From Streptomyces phaeochromogenes (lineage in GTDB: Bacteria > Actinomycetota > Actinomycetes > Streptomycetales > Streptomycetaceae): DNA of 48,826 bases. The translations under genes were made by a program, and so were the position numbers. Under the pieces are notes generated by a model. It saw nothing but the letters and a program-made list of their open reading frames with translations, was not told the DNA's origin and did no database searches. The DNA is taken from NCBI RefSeq assembly GCF_001418655.1, contig NZ_LIQZ01000115.1, positions 1 to 48,826 on the forward strand, in the 5' to 3' direction. Shown piece after piece: positions 17,047 through 25,085 of the stretch. The first letter of the stretch is position 1. Each line of letters starts with the position of its first letter.

Positions 17047-18885
17047 ATGGTTGACGAGCACACGGAATACCCAGAATTCCGGCTGCGGCTGCCGAACGGG
17101 GACGGGATCGAACGGGCGCGTGGGGTGCTGCTGGACGAGACCGGGACGAACGGGAGCAGGAAGTTCCTCGTGCGGGCCGGATCACCCGCGCGCGATCATG
17201 TGATGCCGTCGCTCGCCACACACTTCAAGAGCCCGTCCAAGCGGCGCACGGAGCTCACGGAACAGGGCGTACTCGTTGCTTCCACGCGCTGGCCGGGCTG
17301 GTTGGAACTGACAGAGGATGTGGTGTGCGGCTCACCCTCCTTTGCCGCCGTGCTACTGGTCGGCGCCCCGCGCAACGGGTGGGAGGAGTGGCGGACCGAG
17401 GACGGAGCACCGCTGTCCGACTACATGTCGGGGGTGTGGGCGGGCCCCAACCGCCCCTGGCTCGTCCGTGGTTCGAACGTCACGGGGATGGACCTGGTCC
17501 AGCGCATCTGGCTTCCCGAGGGCCGCATCTCCCTCGCTGCTTCCCGACTCCGGCAGGGTGTGCGACAGGGCACCAGCAAGGACGATCTGCGCACCTTCGT
17601 CCAGGACGACTACGAGTCGACGGCCACTTACGGCCAGAAGCAGCAGCTCGTCGAGGAGCTCCACGCCTTCCTCTCCCGGGTGAAGCCCGGCGACACGGTG
17701 TGCACCATCTCCGGCGGGCAGCTGTACGTCGGTGAGATCACCGGCGAGGCGGAGCAGACGGAGTCCGAGGACCGGCGGTCCAACCTGCGCCGGCCGGTGG
17801 ACTGGCAGCCGACCGGATATCCGTACGACGATCTTCCGGAGGAGCTTCAGCAGAAGCTGTCGATCCAGCACGACGTCGTCGACCTCTCCACGGTCCAGGC
17901 CCTCGTCGAAGGGCTCGGCCTGAGCGACGAAGAGCTGGCGGAGGAGGCCGAGGCCATAGAGCGCGATCCGAGCGTGGAGATTCCTGCGCTGGTCGCCCGC
18001 CGCGAGTTGGAGCTGCCGGACCCCACGGACGAGCTGGCTGCCGAGCTCCTGGTCCACGACACGGAATGGCTGCGCGAGGTGCGCGATCTGCTCTCGGACG
18101 AGCGGCAGTTGGTGCTGTACGGCCCGCCGGGTACCGGCAAGACGTATCTGGCCCTGAAACTCGCCGAGTTCCTGGGCGGCGGGCCCGAGCAGGTGAAACT
18201 CATCCAGTTCCATCCCTCGTACGCGTACGAGGACTTCGTCGAAGGGTTCCGGCCGAAGGAGGACTCGAAAACCAAGGAGGTCGCCTTCCGGATCACCGCG
18301 GGCCCACTGCGCGACCTGGCCGCACTCGCGGGCCGCGAGGGCAACCGGCACATCCCACACTTCCTGATCATCGACGAGATCAACCGCGCCAATCTGGCCA
18401 AGGTCTTCGGCGAGCTGTACTTCCTCCTCGAATACCGGAACAAGTCCCTGCAACTCCCTTACTCCGGCGACGACTTCGCCCTGCCGCCGAACCTGTTCGT
18501 GATCGGCACGATGAACACCGCCGACCGGTCCATCGCGCTCGTGGACGCGGCGATGCGTCGCCGCTTCGCCTTCGTCGAGCTGTCCCCGCGTACAGAGCCG
18601 ACGAGCGGACTGCTGCGCCGCTGGCTGGCCAAGGAGGGAAAGGACACCGAGCCCGCCGATCTGCTCGACGCGCTCAACTCCCGAATCGACGACGCCGACT
18701 TCCGCATCGGGCCCTCGTACCTCATGAAGAAAGGCGTCTACCGAGAGGGCGGCCTGGAGCGGACCTGGCGGACGAAGATCCTGCCCCTGTTGGAGGAGCA
18801 CCACTACGGAGAGGGCGTGGACATCGAGAAGCGATACGGGCTGGCAGCGCTGCGGCAGTCGCTGGTTCGGGAGTCACTGGGGTGA
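17047..18885 (+). CDS. mcrB: McrB-like AAA+ subunit with DUF4357-like and PUA-like N-terminal domains (second McrBC)
   Basis: 612 aa from ATG 17047, with GGGGGAG about 8 nt upstream. Residues about 15-80 match a DUF4357-like domain (ARGVLLDETG, KFLVRAGSPARDHVMPSL, RRTELTEQGVLV), a module often attached to restriction enzymes. Residues about 195-255 are PUA-like (VKPGDTVCTISGGQLYVGEITG). The AAA domain has the P-loop GPPGTGKTY (about 359), HPSYAYEDFVEGF, Walker B LIIDEINRAN (about 440), GTMNTADRS (about 488) and RRRFAF. The reader domains differ from those of the first McrB, so the targets probably differ. It overlaps mcrC by 4 nt. Confidence 0.92.
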   Translation: MVDEHTEYPEFRLRLPNGDGIERARGVLLDETGTNGSRKFLVRAGSPARDHVMPSLATHFKSPSKRRTELTEQGVLVASTRWPGWLELTEDVVCGSPSFAAVLLVGAPRNGWEEWRTEDGAPLSDYMSGVWAGPNRPWLVRGSNVTGMDLVQRIWLPEGRISLAASRLRQGVRQGTSKDDLRTFVQDDYESTATYGQKQQLVEELHAFLSRVKPGDTVCTISGGQLYVGEITGEAEQTESEDRRSNLRRPVDWQPTGYPYDDLPEELQQKLSIQHDVVDLSTVQALVEGLGLSDEELAEEAEAIERDPSVEIPALVARRELELPDPTDELAAELLVHDTEWLREVRDLLSDERQLVLYGPPGTGKTYLALKLAEFLGGGPEQVKLIQFHPSYAYEDFVEGFRPKEDSKTKEVAFRITAGPLRDLAALAGREGNRHIPHFLIIDEINRANLAKVFGELYFLLEYRNKSLQLPYSGDDFALPPNLFVIGTMNTADRSIALVDAAMRRRFAFVELSPRTEPTSGLLRRWLAKEGKDTEPADLLDALNSRIDDADFRIGPSYLMKKGVYREGGLERTWRTKILPLLEEHHYGEGVDIEKRYGLAALRQSLVRESLG

Positions 18886-20132
18886 CCGCCGGCACCGAGC
18901 CCGTGTCGGCGATCGTGCCGACTGTCGAGTCTGTGCATCTCGTCGAACACGCACCGGCCGTTTCCGTACCTCTGACGGACACCGTCGGCCGGGCCCTCAC
19001 CGCCGCGCGCATCGTGGACGCCGCTCCGGATCCGTACGCACCGGGCCACTGGTCACTGCGGGCCGGCAGCAAGGTCGGTGCTGTGGCCGTCGCCGTGCCG
19101 GGTGTCAGCGAGCCCGTCACCATCCGCATCACACCGAAGGTGCCCATCGCCCGGCTCTTCTTCCTGCTCGGTCACAGCCTCGACCCGAAGGGCGCCTGGC
19201 GCGACGGGCAGGTATCGATGGCCGAGCACCGCGAGGTGCTGCCCGCGCTCGCCCACGCCGTGGAGCGGCAGGCGGACCGGGCCCTCCGGCAAGGTCTGCT
19301 GCAGGGATACCGGGCGACGGAGGAGACCGCCCTCGTCGTACGCGGACGCATCCGGGAGGCCGAGCAGATACGGCGCCGCTTCGGCATGACGCTGCCGGTG
19401 GAAGTGGCGTACGACGAGTTCACCACCGACATAGCGGAGAACCGCATCCTGCGGGCCGCCGTCGAGCGTCTGCTGCGCCTACCAAGTGTCCCCCGCGAGG
19501 TGCGCCGCAGGTTGCTGCACCAGCGTGCCCGCCTGGCCGACGTCACCACGATCGTGCCTGGACAGCCCCTCCCCAGCTGGCAGCCCACCCGTCTCAACTC
19601 CCGCTACCACCATGCCCTGCACCTCGCTCGTGCCGTCCTGGACGGAGCCTCCGCCGAGCACGCGCCCGGCGGGCTCCGCGTCGACGGGTTCCTGTTCAAC
19701 ATGAACAAACTCTTCGAGGACTTCGTGACGGTGGCACTGCGGGAGGCCTTCCGGGGCACAGGTCACACGGCCCGTCTCCAGGATCCGCACCACCTCGACA
19801 CCGCTGCCGAGATCCGCATGAAGCCCGACTTCGTGCTGTACGGCGCGGACGGATCGCCGTGCGCCGTGGTGGACGCCAAGTACAAGGCGGAGAAGCGGGA
19901 CGGTTATCCGGACGCCGACCTGTACCAGATGCTGGCCTACTGCACAGCTCTCGGGCTGCGCGAGGGACACCTGGTGTACGCGAAGGGCAACGCCTCGCAT
20001 GCCGCCCACAAGGTGCGGCACGCGGACATCGTCATCCATCAGCACGCCCTCGACCTGGACCAGGAACCAGCCGGCCTGCTTACTGACATCGGATCAGTGG
20101 CTCAACGGCTGGCGGACACCCCACGCGTGTGA
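18882..20132 (+). CDS. mcrC: McrC-like nuclease subunit (second McrBC)
   Basis: 416 aa from GTG 18882 in a GTGA overlap with mcrB. The N-terminal domain has the McrC pattern (VTIRITPKVPIARLFFLLG). The PD-(D/E)xK site is seen as MKPDF with Asp316 and VVDAKYK with Asp331 and Lys333, followed by LYQMLAYC, the usual helix after the catalytic lysine. It partners the preceding McrB. The longer open frame upstream lies inside mcrB and is discarded. The helicase gene begins 46 nt downstream on the same strand. Confidence 0.92.
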   Translation: MTAGTEPVSAIVPTVESVHLVEHAPAVSVPLTDTVGRALTAARIVDAAPDPYAPGHWSLRAGSKVGAVAVAVPGVSEPVTIRITPKVPIARLFFLLGHSLDPKGAWRDGQVSMAEHREVLPALAHAVERQADRALRQGLLQGYRATEETALVVRGRIREAEQIRRRFGMTLPVEVAYDEFTTDIAENRILRAAVERLLRLPSVPREVRRRLLHQRARLADVTTIVPGQPLPSWQPTRLNSRYHHALHLARAVLDGASAEHAPGGLRVDGFLFNMNKLFEDFVTVALREAFRGTGHTARLQDPHHLDTAAEIRMKPDFVLYGADGSPCAVVDAKYKAEKRDGYPDADLYQMLAYCTALGLREGHLVYAKGNASHAAHKVRHADIVIHQHALDLDQEPAGLLTDIGSVAQRLADTPRV

Positions 20133-20178
20133 TCGACTGCGGAGTGTTGGAGTCCATCCAGGGTGGGGAGTTCACCTC

Positions 20179-22314
20179 GTGCCGCAGCTCGCGTTCGCCA
20201 ACAGCTTCTGGGAGAGCTACGACATCCTGGAGAAGCCCGTCAAGGCCGGCGTACGCAAGGCGATGCAGAAGTTCCAGCTGCTCACCGTGCCCGAACTGCA
20301 AGCGGACAAGGGTCTCCACCTGGAGTCCGTGCAGAACGCGCAGGACGCACGCATGCGAACCATCCGCATCAACGACTTCTGGCGCGGCGTCGTCCTCGCG
20401 CCCGACGACGGCAGTGATGTGTTCCTGCTCGTCAACGTCGTACGGCACGACGACGCGTACACCTGGGCGGCCAAGCGGCTGTACACGACGAACTCCGCGA
20501 CGCGGGCGCTCGAAGTCCGCAACGTGGTTGCCATCGAGCAGCTGACCCCGGCCCTGGAGAAAGCTGCCGCGGCCGCCGACTCCCTGCTCTTCTCGAAGTA
20601 CTCGGACAAGGTGCTGCGCGAACTCGGCATCGATGACCAGGTGTTGCGCGCGGTGCGGACCATCGTCGACAAGGTGCAGCTCAACGCTTTCGAGACGCTG
20701 CTGCCGGAGGACCAGTTCGAGGTACTGCACTTCCTCTCCGAGGGGTTCAGCCCCGACGAGGTGTACCGGGACGTGGTCGCCGTACGCCGCCCGGTCGACG
20801 CGGGTCCCGACCCGGACGAGAGTCTGGCTGTCGCCATCGCCAACACTACGAGCCGCATCACGTTGGTCACGGGGCCCGAAGAGCTGGCGGATATTCTGGA
20901 GAAGCCGTTCACGGCCTGGCGGGTGTTCCTCCACCCCTCTCAGCGCCGAGTCGCCTACCGAGTGTCGTATGGCGGCCCGGTCCAGATCACGGGCGGTCCT
21001 GGCACGGGCAAGACGGTCGCGGCCCTGCATCGCGTCAAGCATCTCCTCGCGCGCTCGCCCGACACCCGGGTGCTGCTCACCACGTACACGAACGCCCTTG
21101 CCGCGTCACTGCGCGAGAACCTGTCCCTGCTCCTGGACGGCGACGAGGCGCTCCTCGGTCGCGTCGACGTGACTACGGTAAACGCCTACGCGCACGGCGT
21201 GGTGACCCGTCTCGACGGCAGGTCCCCCTCCCCCGTGAACGACCGGGAGGAACGGCAGTTGTGGCAACGTGTCGTCAAGAAGCTGGAGCTGCCATGGTCG
21301 GAGCAGTTCCTTGCTCAGGAGTACCGACACGTCATCCTTGCTCAGGACCTGCGCACCCCCGACGCCTACCGGACCGCCTTGCGGCGCGGTCGCGGGAGCG
21401 CTCTGCCGTCCGCTCGACGCAACGAACTATGGTCCGCCGTCGAGCTGTTCGAGTCGATGCTGCGTACTCAGAAAGCCACAACGCATCTGAAGGTGTGCGC
21501 GCGAGCGGCGGACCTCCTGGCCGGCTCGGCGCCCACCCACGACCACGTCGTGGTCGACGAGGCCCAGGACCTCCACCCCACCCAGTGGCGCGTCCTGCGC
21601 GGTGCGGTGGCACCCGGCAGCGACGACCTGTTCATCACGGGCGACCCTCACCAACGGATCTACGACTCGAAGGTCTCTCTCGGCTCCCTGGGCATCTCGG
21701 TGACCGGACGCACCCACCGTCTGCGCATCAACTACCGCTCCACGGAAGAGATCCTCGTCTGGTCGACCGGCATCCTCAGCCCGGTATCGGTCGACGACCT
21801 GGGCGGTGAAGGCAGCGACAGCCTCGCCGGATACCGCTCGCTGCTGCACGGCCGAAGGCCCCACACGGACGGGTATGGCTCCGAGCAGGCGGAGGTCGCG
21901 GCCCTCGTAAAGCGCGTCGAGGGCTGGATAGCCCAGGGCATCCGCCCTTCGGAGATCGGCGTATGTGCCCGATTCAACGTCCTGCTGGACAAGGCGTACG
22001 ACAAGCTGGCCGCGGCCGAGGTGCCAGTGGTCCGGGTCAGGGACAACCCGGGGCCGACCGTGGATGGGGTACGGCTCGCCACCATGCACGCCATGAAAGG
22101 GCTGGAGTTCCGCTGCGTCGCCGTCCTGGGGGTGACGGCAGGTGCGATGCCGTTCTCTCGTGAGGTGACGCCTGTCTCCGTGGACGCGCTGCAGCATGAT
22201 TCGGATCTGCTGCGGGAGAGGTGCCTGCTGTTCGTGGCTTGCACGCGGTCGCGGGAGGCCTTGGCGGTTTCGTGGAGCGGGACCGTGAGTTCGTTCGTAC
22301 CGCAGCCGAAGTGA
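20179..22314 (+). CDS. UvrD/Rep-type superfamily 1 helicase with RelE-like N-terminal domain
   Basis: 711 aa from GTG 20179, with GGGGAG 8 nt upstream. Residues 1-95 look like a RelE/YoeB-type toxin fold (FWESYDILEKPVKAGVRKAM, LHLESVQNAQDARMRTIRIND, WRGVVLAP, VFLLVNVVRHDDAYTWA). The helicase core has Walker A GGPGTGKT (about 272), Walker B VVVDEAQDL (about 460), a GDPHQRIYD motif III, NYRSTEEI, ATMHAMKGLEF (about 635) and VACTRSREAL. Such toxin-domain/helicase fusions recur in actinobacteria. The 46-nt spacing behind mcrC suggests cotranscription, so the helicase may assist processing of cut DNA; this is inference. Confidence 0.88.
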   Translation: MPQLAFANSFWESYDILEKPVKAGVRKAMQKFQLLTVPELQADKGLHLESVQNAQDARMRTIRINDFWRGVVLAPDDGSDVFLLVNVVRHDDAYTWAAKRLYTTNSATRALEVRNVVAIEQLTPALEKAAAAADSLLFSKYSDKVLRELGIDDQVLRAVRTIVDKVQLNAFETLLPEDQFEVLHFLSEGFSPDEVYRDVVAVRRPVDAGPDPDESLAVAIANTTSRITLVTGPEELADILEKPFTAWRVFLHPSQRRVAYRVSYGGPVQITGGPGTGKTVAALHRVKHLLARSPDTRVLLTTYTNALAASLRENLSLLLDGDEALLGRVDVTTVNAYAHGVVTRLDGRSPSPVNDREERQLWQRVVKKLELPWSEQFLAQEYRHVILAQDLRTPDAYRTALRRGRGSALPSARRNELWSAVELFESMLRTQKATTHLKVCARAADLLAGSAPTHDHVVVDEAQDLHPTQWRVLRGAVAPGSDDLFITGDPHQRIYDSKVSLGSLGISVTGRTHRLRINYRSTEEILVWSTGILSPVSVDDLGGEGSDSLAGYRSLLHGRRPHTDGYGSEQAEVAALVKRVEGWIAQGIRPSEIGVCARFNVLLDKAYDKLAAAEVPVVRVRDNPGPTVDGVRLATMHAMKGLEFRCVAVLGVTAGAMPFSREVTPVSVDALQHDSDLLRERCLLFVACTRSREALAVSWSGTVSSFVPQPK

Positions 22315-22342
22315 CTTATCAGGACAGTGACGTGATGACCGG

Positions 22343-23995
22343 TCAGTTATCGGGTGCGAGCGCCCCGTTACCGAGACCGTCTCTCGCCAGACTCGCTACG
22401 TCCCGGCTCAGCTCCGCCAACCTTCGCGATCGCTCCTCGAACTCCTGGAGAGCGCGGAATGCTGCCCCGTACCGGCGTTGACCAGTGATGTCCATCTGCG
22501 GGATGCGGGCACCCTTACCGTCGAGGCGAAAGGTGCCGCTGGAGCTCGTAGAACGTCGCGTGTTCGCTGCGCTGCGCAGAAACCCCTGAAGGTAGTCGGT
22601 GTCAAGCTGGTCGCTGACCGAGACCGGCTCCGGATCCCCATACTCGACGAGCCCGGCGCGGGCGAGGTCGGCGACGCTGACGGTAGGGCCGTCCAGGGAA
22701 CTGGGGCCGGCACCCGCTGCCAGCGCCGGCAGCAGCTCGGCCAACAGCCGCACCTGCTCGTTCAGCTCCCTTCTCAGAGCCTGGTATTCAACAACGTAGT
22801 CGCGGTGGGACTCCTCAACGTGGCGGCCTGGCGTGAGGTCGACAGTGTCGTCGAGCAGATCGATCAGGGGAACGTCCGCCAGCTGGTCGCGCCCCGGTTC
22901 CAGAGAGCCGTCGGGGTCGCCCGCCGTCAGATCGACCATGCGGACGACAGTGACGGCGTCGCCCAAGGCTAGCGGGCGGCGCAGGTGCCACAGATGAATC
23001 GGGAGTGCGTGCGAAGCCGCAGTACCGGACGGAAGGGCGGTCACCTGGGTGAGGATGCCCCGTCGCACGAGCTCGGCACGGATACGGCGGCCCGCCTTGC
23101 GGTAGGCAACCGAGGCGGGCATGACCATGAGCACGCGACCGCCGGGCACAGTGTGCGCGTAGGCATGCTGCAACCAGGCGAGTTCGCCTTCGGCGCGCGA
23201 CGGAGTACCGAACTCCCAACGTGAGTCGAGGAGCAGGTCCTCGCGCCCCCAGTCGGGCTCACCGACCGGCGGATCGCAGACGACAAGGTCGGCGCCCAGG
23301 TCCACCCATCGGTCATCGCGCAGCGAGTCTGCGGCGGCGACCACCACACCTGTACGTCCGGTGAGGTCGGCCCGCAATTGCGCGAACCGAGCACTGCGAG
23401 CGTCGGACTCTTGCCCCATCCGCGTGGGCCCATGCTCTGGGCCGACGGCGAGCAGCAAGGTGCCAATACCGCAGGCCGGGTCGAAGAGGGTCGCGCCGGA
23501 CGCCACTTCGCCGACGAAATGGCGTACTGCGCGGACGATGCGCGGCGAGGTTACCTGGTCCGAACCTGCCCGACGCACGGAGTCGGTGAAGCGCTCAGCG
23601 AGCGCGCTCACCACCTCGGCCGCCCCACTGCTCTCCGTCAGATCCGTCACGAGCCGGACCACGTCCGCCGGTAGCTCCGCGGGCGCCTCCCCCTCGGCAA
23701 GGAGTTGAGTGACGTCGGCAAGCCCGCCGATCATGTCGTCACCGTAGACTCCGCGCAGCTCCTGCCACAGCTGCACGTCCACCGAGACGTCCTGCCCCTT
23801 GCGCTGCCTGTCCAGCCAGGCCTGTACCTCAGTCAGGTCGAACAGCGGACTGTTGGCACCGCCACCGGCCGGCGTCGGGAAGTCGTCGTAGCGTCGCCGC
23901 CAGTTCGAGACAGCGGCGCGGGTGACGCCCGCCAGCCGGGCGATCTCGGAGCCGGTGACCAGCGGGCCGGCCGATGGGGCGGGGGTGTCCGTCAT
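22343..23995 (-). CDS. HsdM-like N6-adenine DNA methylase with N-terminal HTH
   Basis: 550 aa from ATG 23995. Residues about 13-40 form an HTH (GSEIARLAGVTRAAVSNWRRR). SAM motif I is FDPACGIGTLLLAVG (about 171-185). Motif IV reads VVCDPPVGEPDW (DPPV) instead of the usual NPPF/Y, so the catalytic aromatic is replaced. The C-terminal third (LDTDYLQGFLRS..) is HsdS-like in position. No HsdS or HsdR is nearby. It converges on the helicase gene with a 28-nt gap. It could protect host DNA from the second McrBC, as methylases do in the McrBC-like LlaJI system, or be a methylase-derived regulator if DPPV abolishes activity. Confidence 0.85.
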   Translation of the reverse strand: MTDTPAPSAGPLVTGSEIARLAGVTRAAVSNWRRRYDDFPTPAGGGANSPLFDLTEVQAWLDRQRKGQDVSVDVQLWQELRGVYGDDMIGGLADVTQLLAEGEAPAELPADVVRLVTDLTESSGAAEVVSALAERFTDSVRRAGSDQVTSPRIVRAVRHFVGEVASGATLFDPACGIGTLLLAVGPEHGPTRMGQESDARSARFAQLRADLTGRTGVVVAAADSLRDDRWVDLGADLVVCDPPVGEPDWGREDLLLDSRWEFGTPSRAEGELAWLQHAYAHTVPGGRVLMVMPASVAYRKAGRRIRAELVRRGILTQVTALPSGTAASHALPIHLWHLRRPLALGDAVTVVRMVDLTAGDPDGSLEPGRDQLADVPLIDLLDDTVDLTPGRHVEESHRDYVVEYQALRRELNEQVRLLAELLPALAAGAGPSSLDGPTVSVADLARAGLVEYGDPEPVSVSDQLDTDYLQGFLRSAANTRRSTSSSGTFRLDGKGARIPQMDITGQRRYGAAFRALQEFEERSRRLAELSRDVASLARDGLGNGALAPDN

Positions 23996-24270
23996 ACGGG
24001 CAACCGTACACAAGGTCGATCAAGCCATCAACGCATGAATTCGTTGACGGCGTTAACAATCGATTCAATTCTTACCTGTGTACTGGTTTCCCTCACTACT
24101 CCTGGAACGACTCCGCGAAGAGAAGCAGCTGTTCGCCCTCGTCTCCGCGCTCCCGTGCCTCGGGTTCCTCCTCCAGACCGGGGCAGGGTGCTTCGCCGGA
24201 TCGGGATCTCCGCCCGGAGCTACATCGATGTTGCGTGCATCGAAGAAGCTCGGCCAGCCCTGGCGAAGCG
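23996..24270. other. 275-bp spacer between methylase and Trypco1 gene
   Basis: It holds the promoter side of the methylase gene; the ATG at 23995 has no visible ribosome site and may be leaderless. The stretch 24001-24080 is noticeably AT-richer than the surroundings. A 68-codon minus-strand frame (24302-24096) overlapping the Trypco1 gene was considered and not called. Confidence 0.35.
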
Positions 24271-24618
24271 CTACTGGGGAGTGCCGCCTTGGCCGTCGAC
24301 ATCCTTCCGGCGCCACGTCACCTGTACCTGAATGTGGCCCTGCGCCCCCGTGCGGGCCAGGACGGCGCCGACCTCCGCGTCGAGTTGGATGCCGAACTCG
24401 ACGGTGACCTCGTCCGGGCGCTGGGGGAGACTACTCATTCGGTTCAGTGTGGAGGCTGCCGCTCTGCGGACCCCTTCCAGCGCGGACTCGAACGAGGCGG
24501 TGGCGCGGGCCACGACATCCGAGGCGCTGGTCGCCGGGACGACACCACTCCCGAGATCGTCCATCTGCGCGACGACGGACCCGCCGTCCTCCAGCTCGAA
24601 CCGCAGCAATTCGCCCAC
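24271..24618 (-). CDS. Trypco1 / CU044_2847 family protein
   Basis: 115 aa from GTG 24618, with a G-rich Shine-Dalgarno site upstream. It matches the trypsin-co-occurring domain 1 pattern: LLRFELEDGGSVVAQMDD at the N-terminus, FESALEGVRRAAASTLNRM, then PDEVTVEFGIQLDAEVGAVLA and HIQVQVTW. The family is defined by its co-occurrence with trypsin-like proteases and NTPases in conflict loci, and a trypsin-like gene lies 10 kb away at 34332. Its molecular role is unknown. It is divergent from the FxsA-like/HExxH operon. Confidence 0.85.
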   Translation of the reverse strand: MGELLRFELEDGGSVVAQMDDLGSGVVPATSASDVVARATASFESALEGVRRAAASTLNRMSSLPQRPDEVTVEFGIQLDAEVGAVLARTGAQGHIQVQVTWRRKDVDGQGGTPQ

Positions 24619-24869
24619 TGCTCTCGCCCCCGACCGTTTCGGCGTACGTCGCGCATCTCATGGCGTACTCGCGCGTACCTCCCGGCAGACGGTAGCGAAG
24701 GAGATGCCACAGTGGGACACCATGTCTGAAATCTGGAATCGGACTACCTAGTTCCGGCCGAAGTGGCTTCTGGGCACCCTTCCGGTGCCGCAATCAACGG
24801 TCCACTATGAGAGAGGACCTTTGGATGCGATGCAACCAACCTCGGCACACCGACAGGGGGCAACGGGAC
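24619..24869. promoter_or_regulatory. divergent promoter region, Trypco1 / FxsA-like operon
   Basis: 251-bp spacer between divergent starts at 24618 and 24870. It must carry both promoters; no confident hexamers were picked. An in-frame ATG at 24807 could extend the precursor by 21 residues, but it has no conserved leader-type sequence. Confidence 0.4.
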
Positions 24870-25079
24870 GTGACGACTTCTGCGACCGAGTTCGAGACCG
24901 ATCTTGTCGATCTCAGCCAGTGCGGGCTCCAGGAAGTGATGACCTTCCATGACCCACTGGTCGTGGATGCGTTGCACGCTCTGGTTCGGCACCTCGGCGA
25001 GAGGTCCGCAGCCCAGAGCAATAACGGCGGTGGCGGCAGCCCATACTTCGCCGCTGGTTGCGACGCCAGCGATCTGTAG
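24870..25079 (+). CDS. fxsA: FxsA-like RiPP precursor with variant C-terminus
   Basis: 69 aa from GTG 24870, which has AGGGGG about 10 nt upstream. The leader matches FxSxx-COOH precursors: F-E-T-D-L-V-D-L-S, then D-P-L-V-V-D-A-L-H-A-L-V-R-H-L. The C-terminus is not the usual F-x-S-x-x. After an Asn/Gly-rich spacer (SNNGGGG) it ends PYFAAGCDASDL, so Ser is in the -3 position but Asp replaces Phe at -5. The HExxH gene starts 6 nt after the stop. The core is probably hydroxylated by that enzyme; candidate residues are its two Asp, the Tyr/Phe and the Asn pair. No radical SAM gene (FxsB) is in the window, so a cyclophane is not predicted from this locus alone. Confidence 0.75.
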   Translation: MTTSATEFETDLVDLSQCGLQEVMTFHDPLVVDALHALVRHLGERSAAQSNNGGGGSPYFAAGCDASDL

Positions 25080-25085
25080 AGCCGG

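Noticed and set aside
24096..24302. 68-codon minus-strand frame after the Trypco1 gene
   Set aside because: Low-complexity Ser/Arg/Glu content, overlaps Trypco1 and has no convincing ribosome site.
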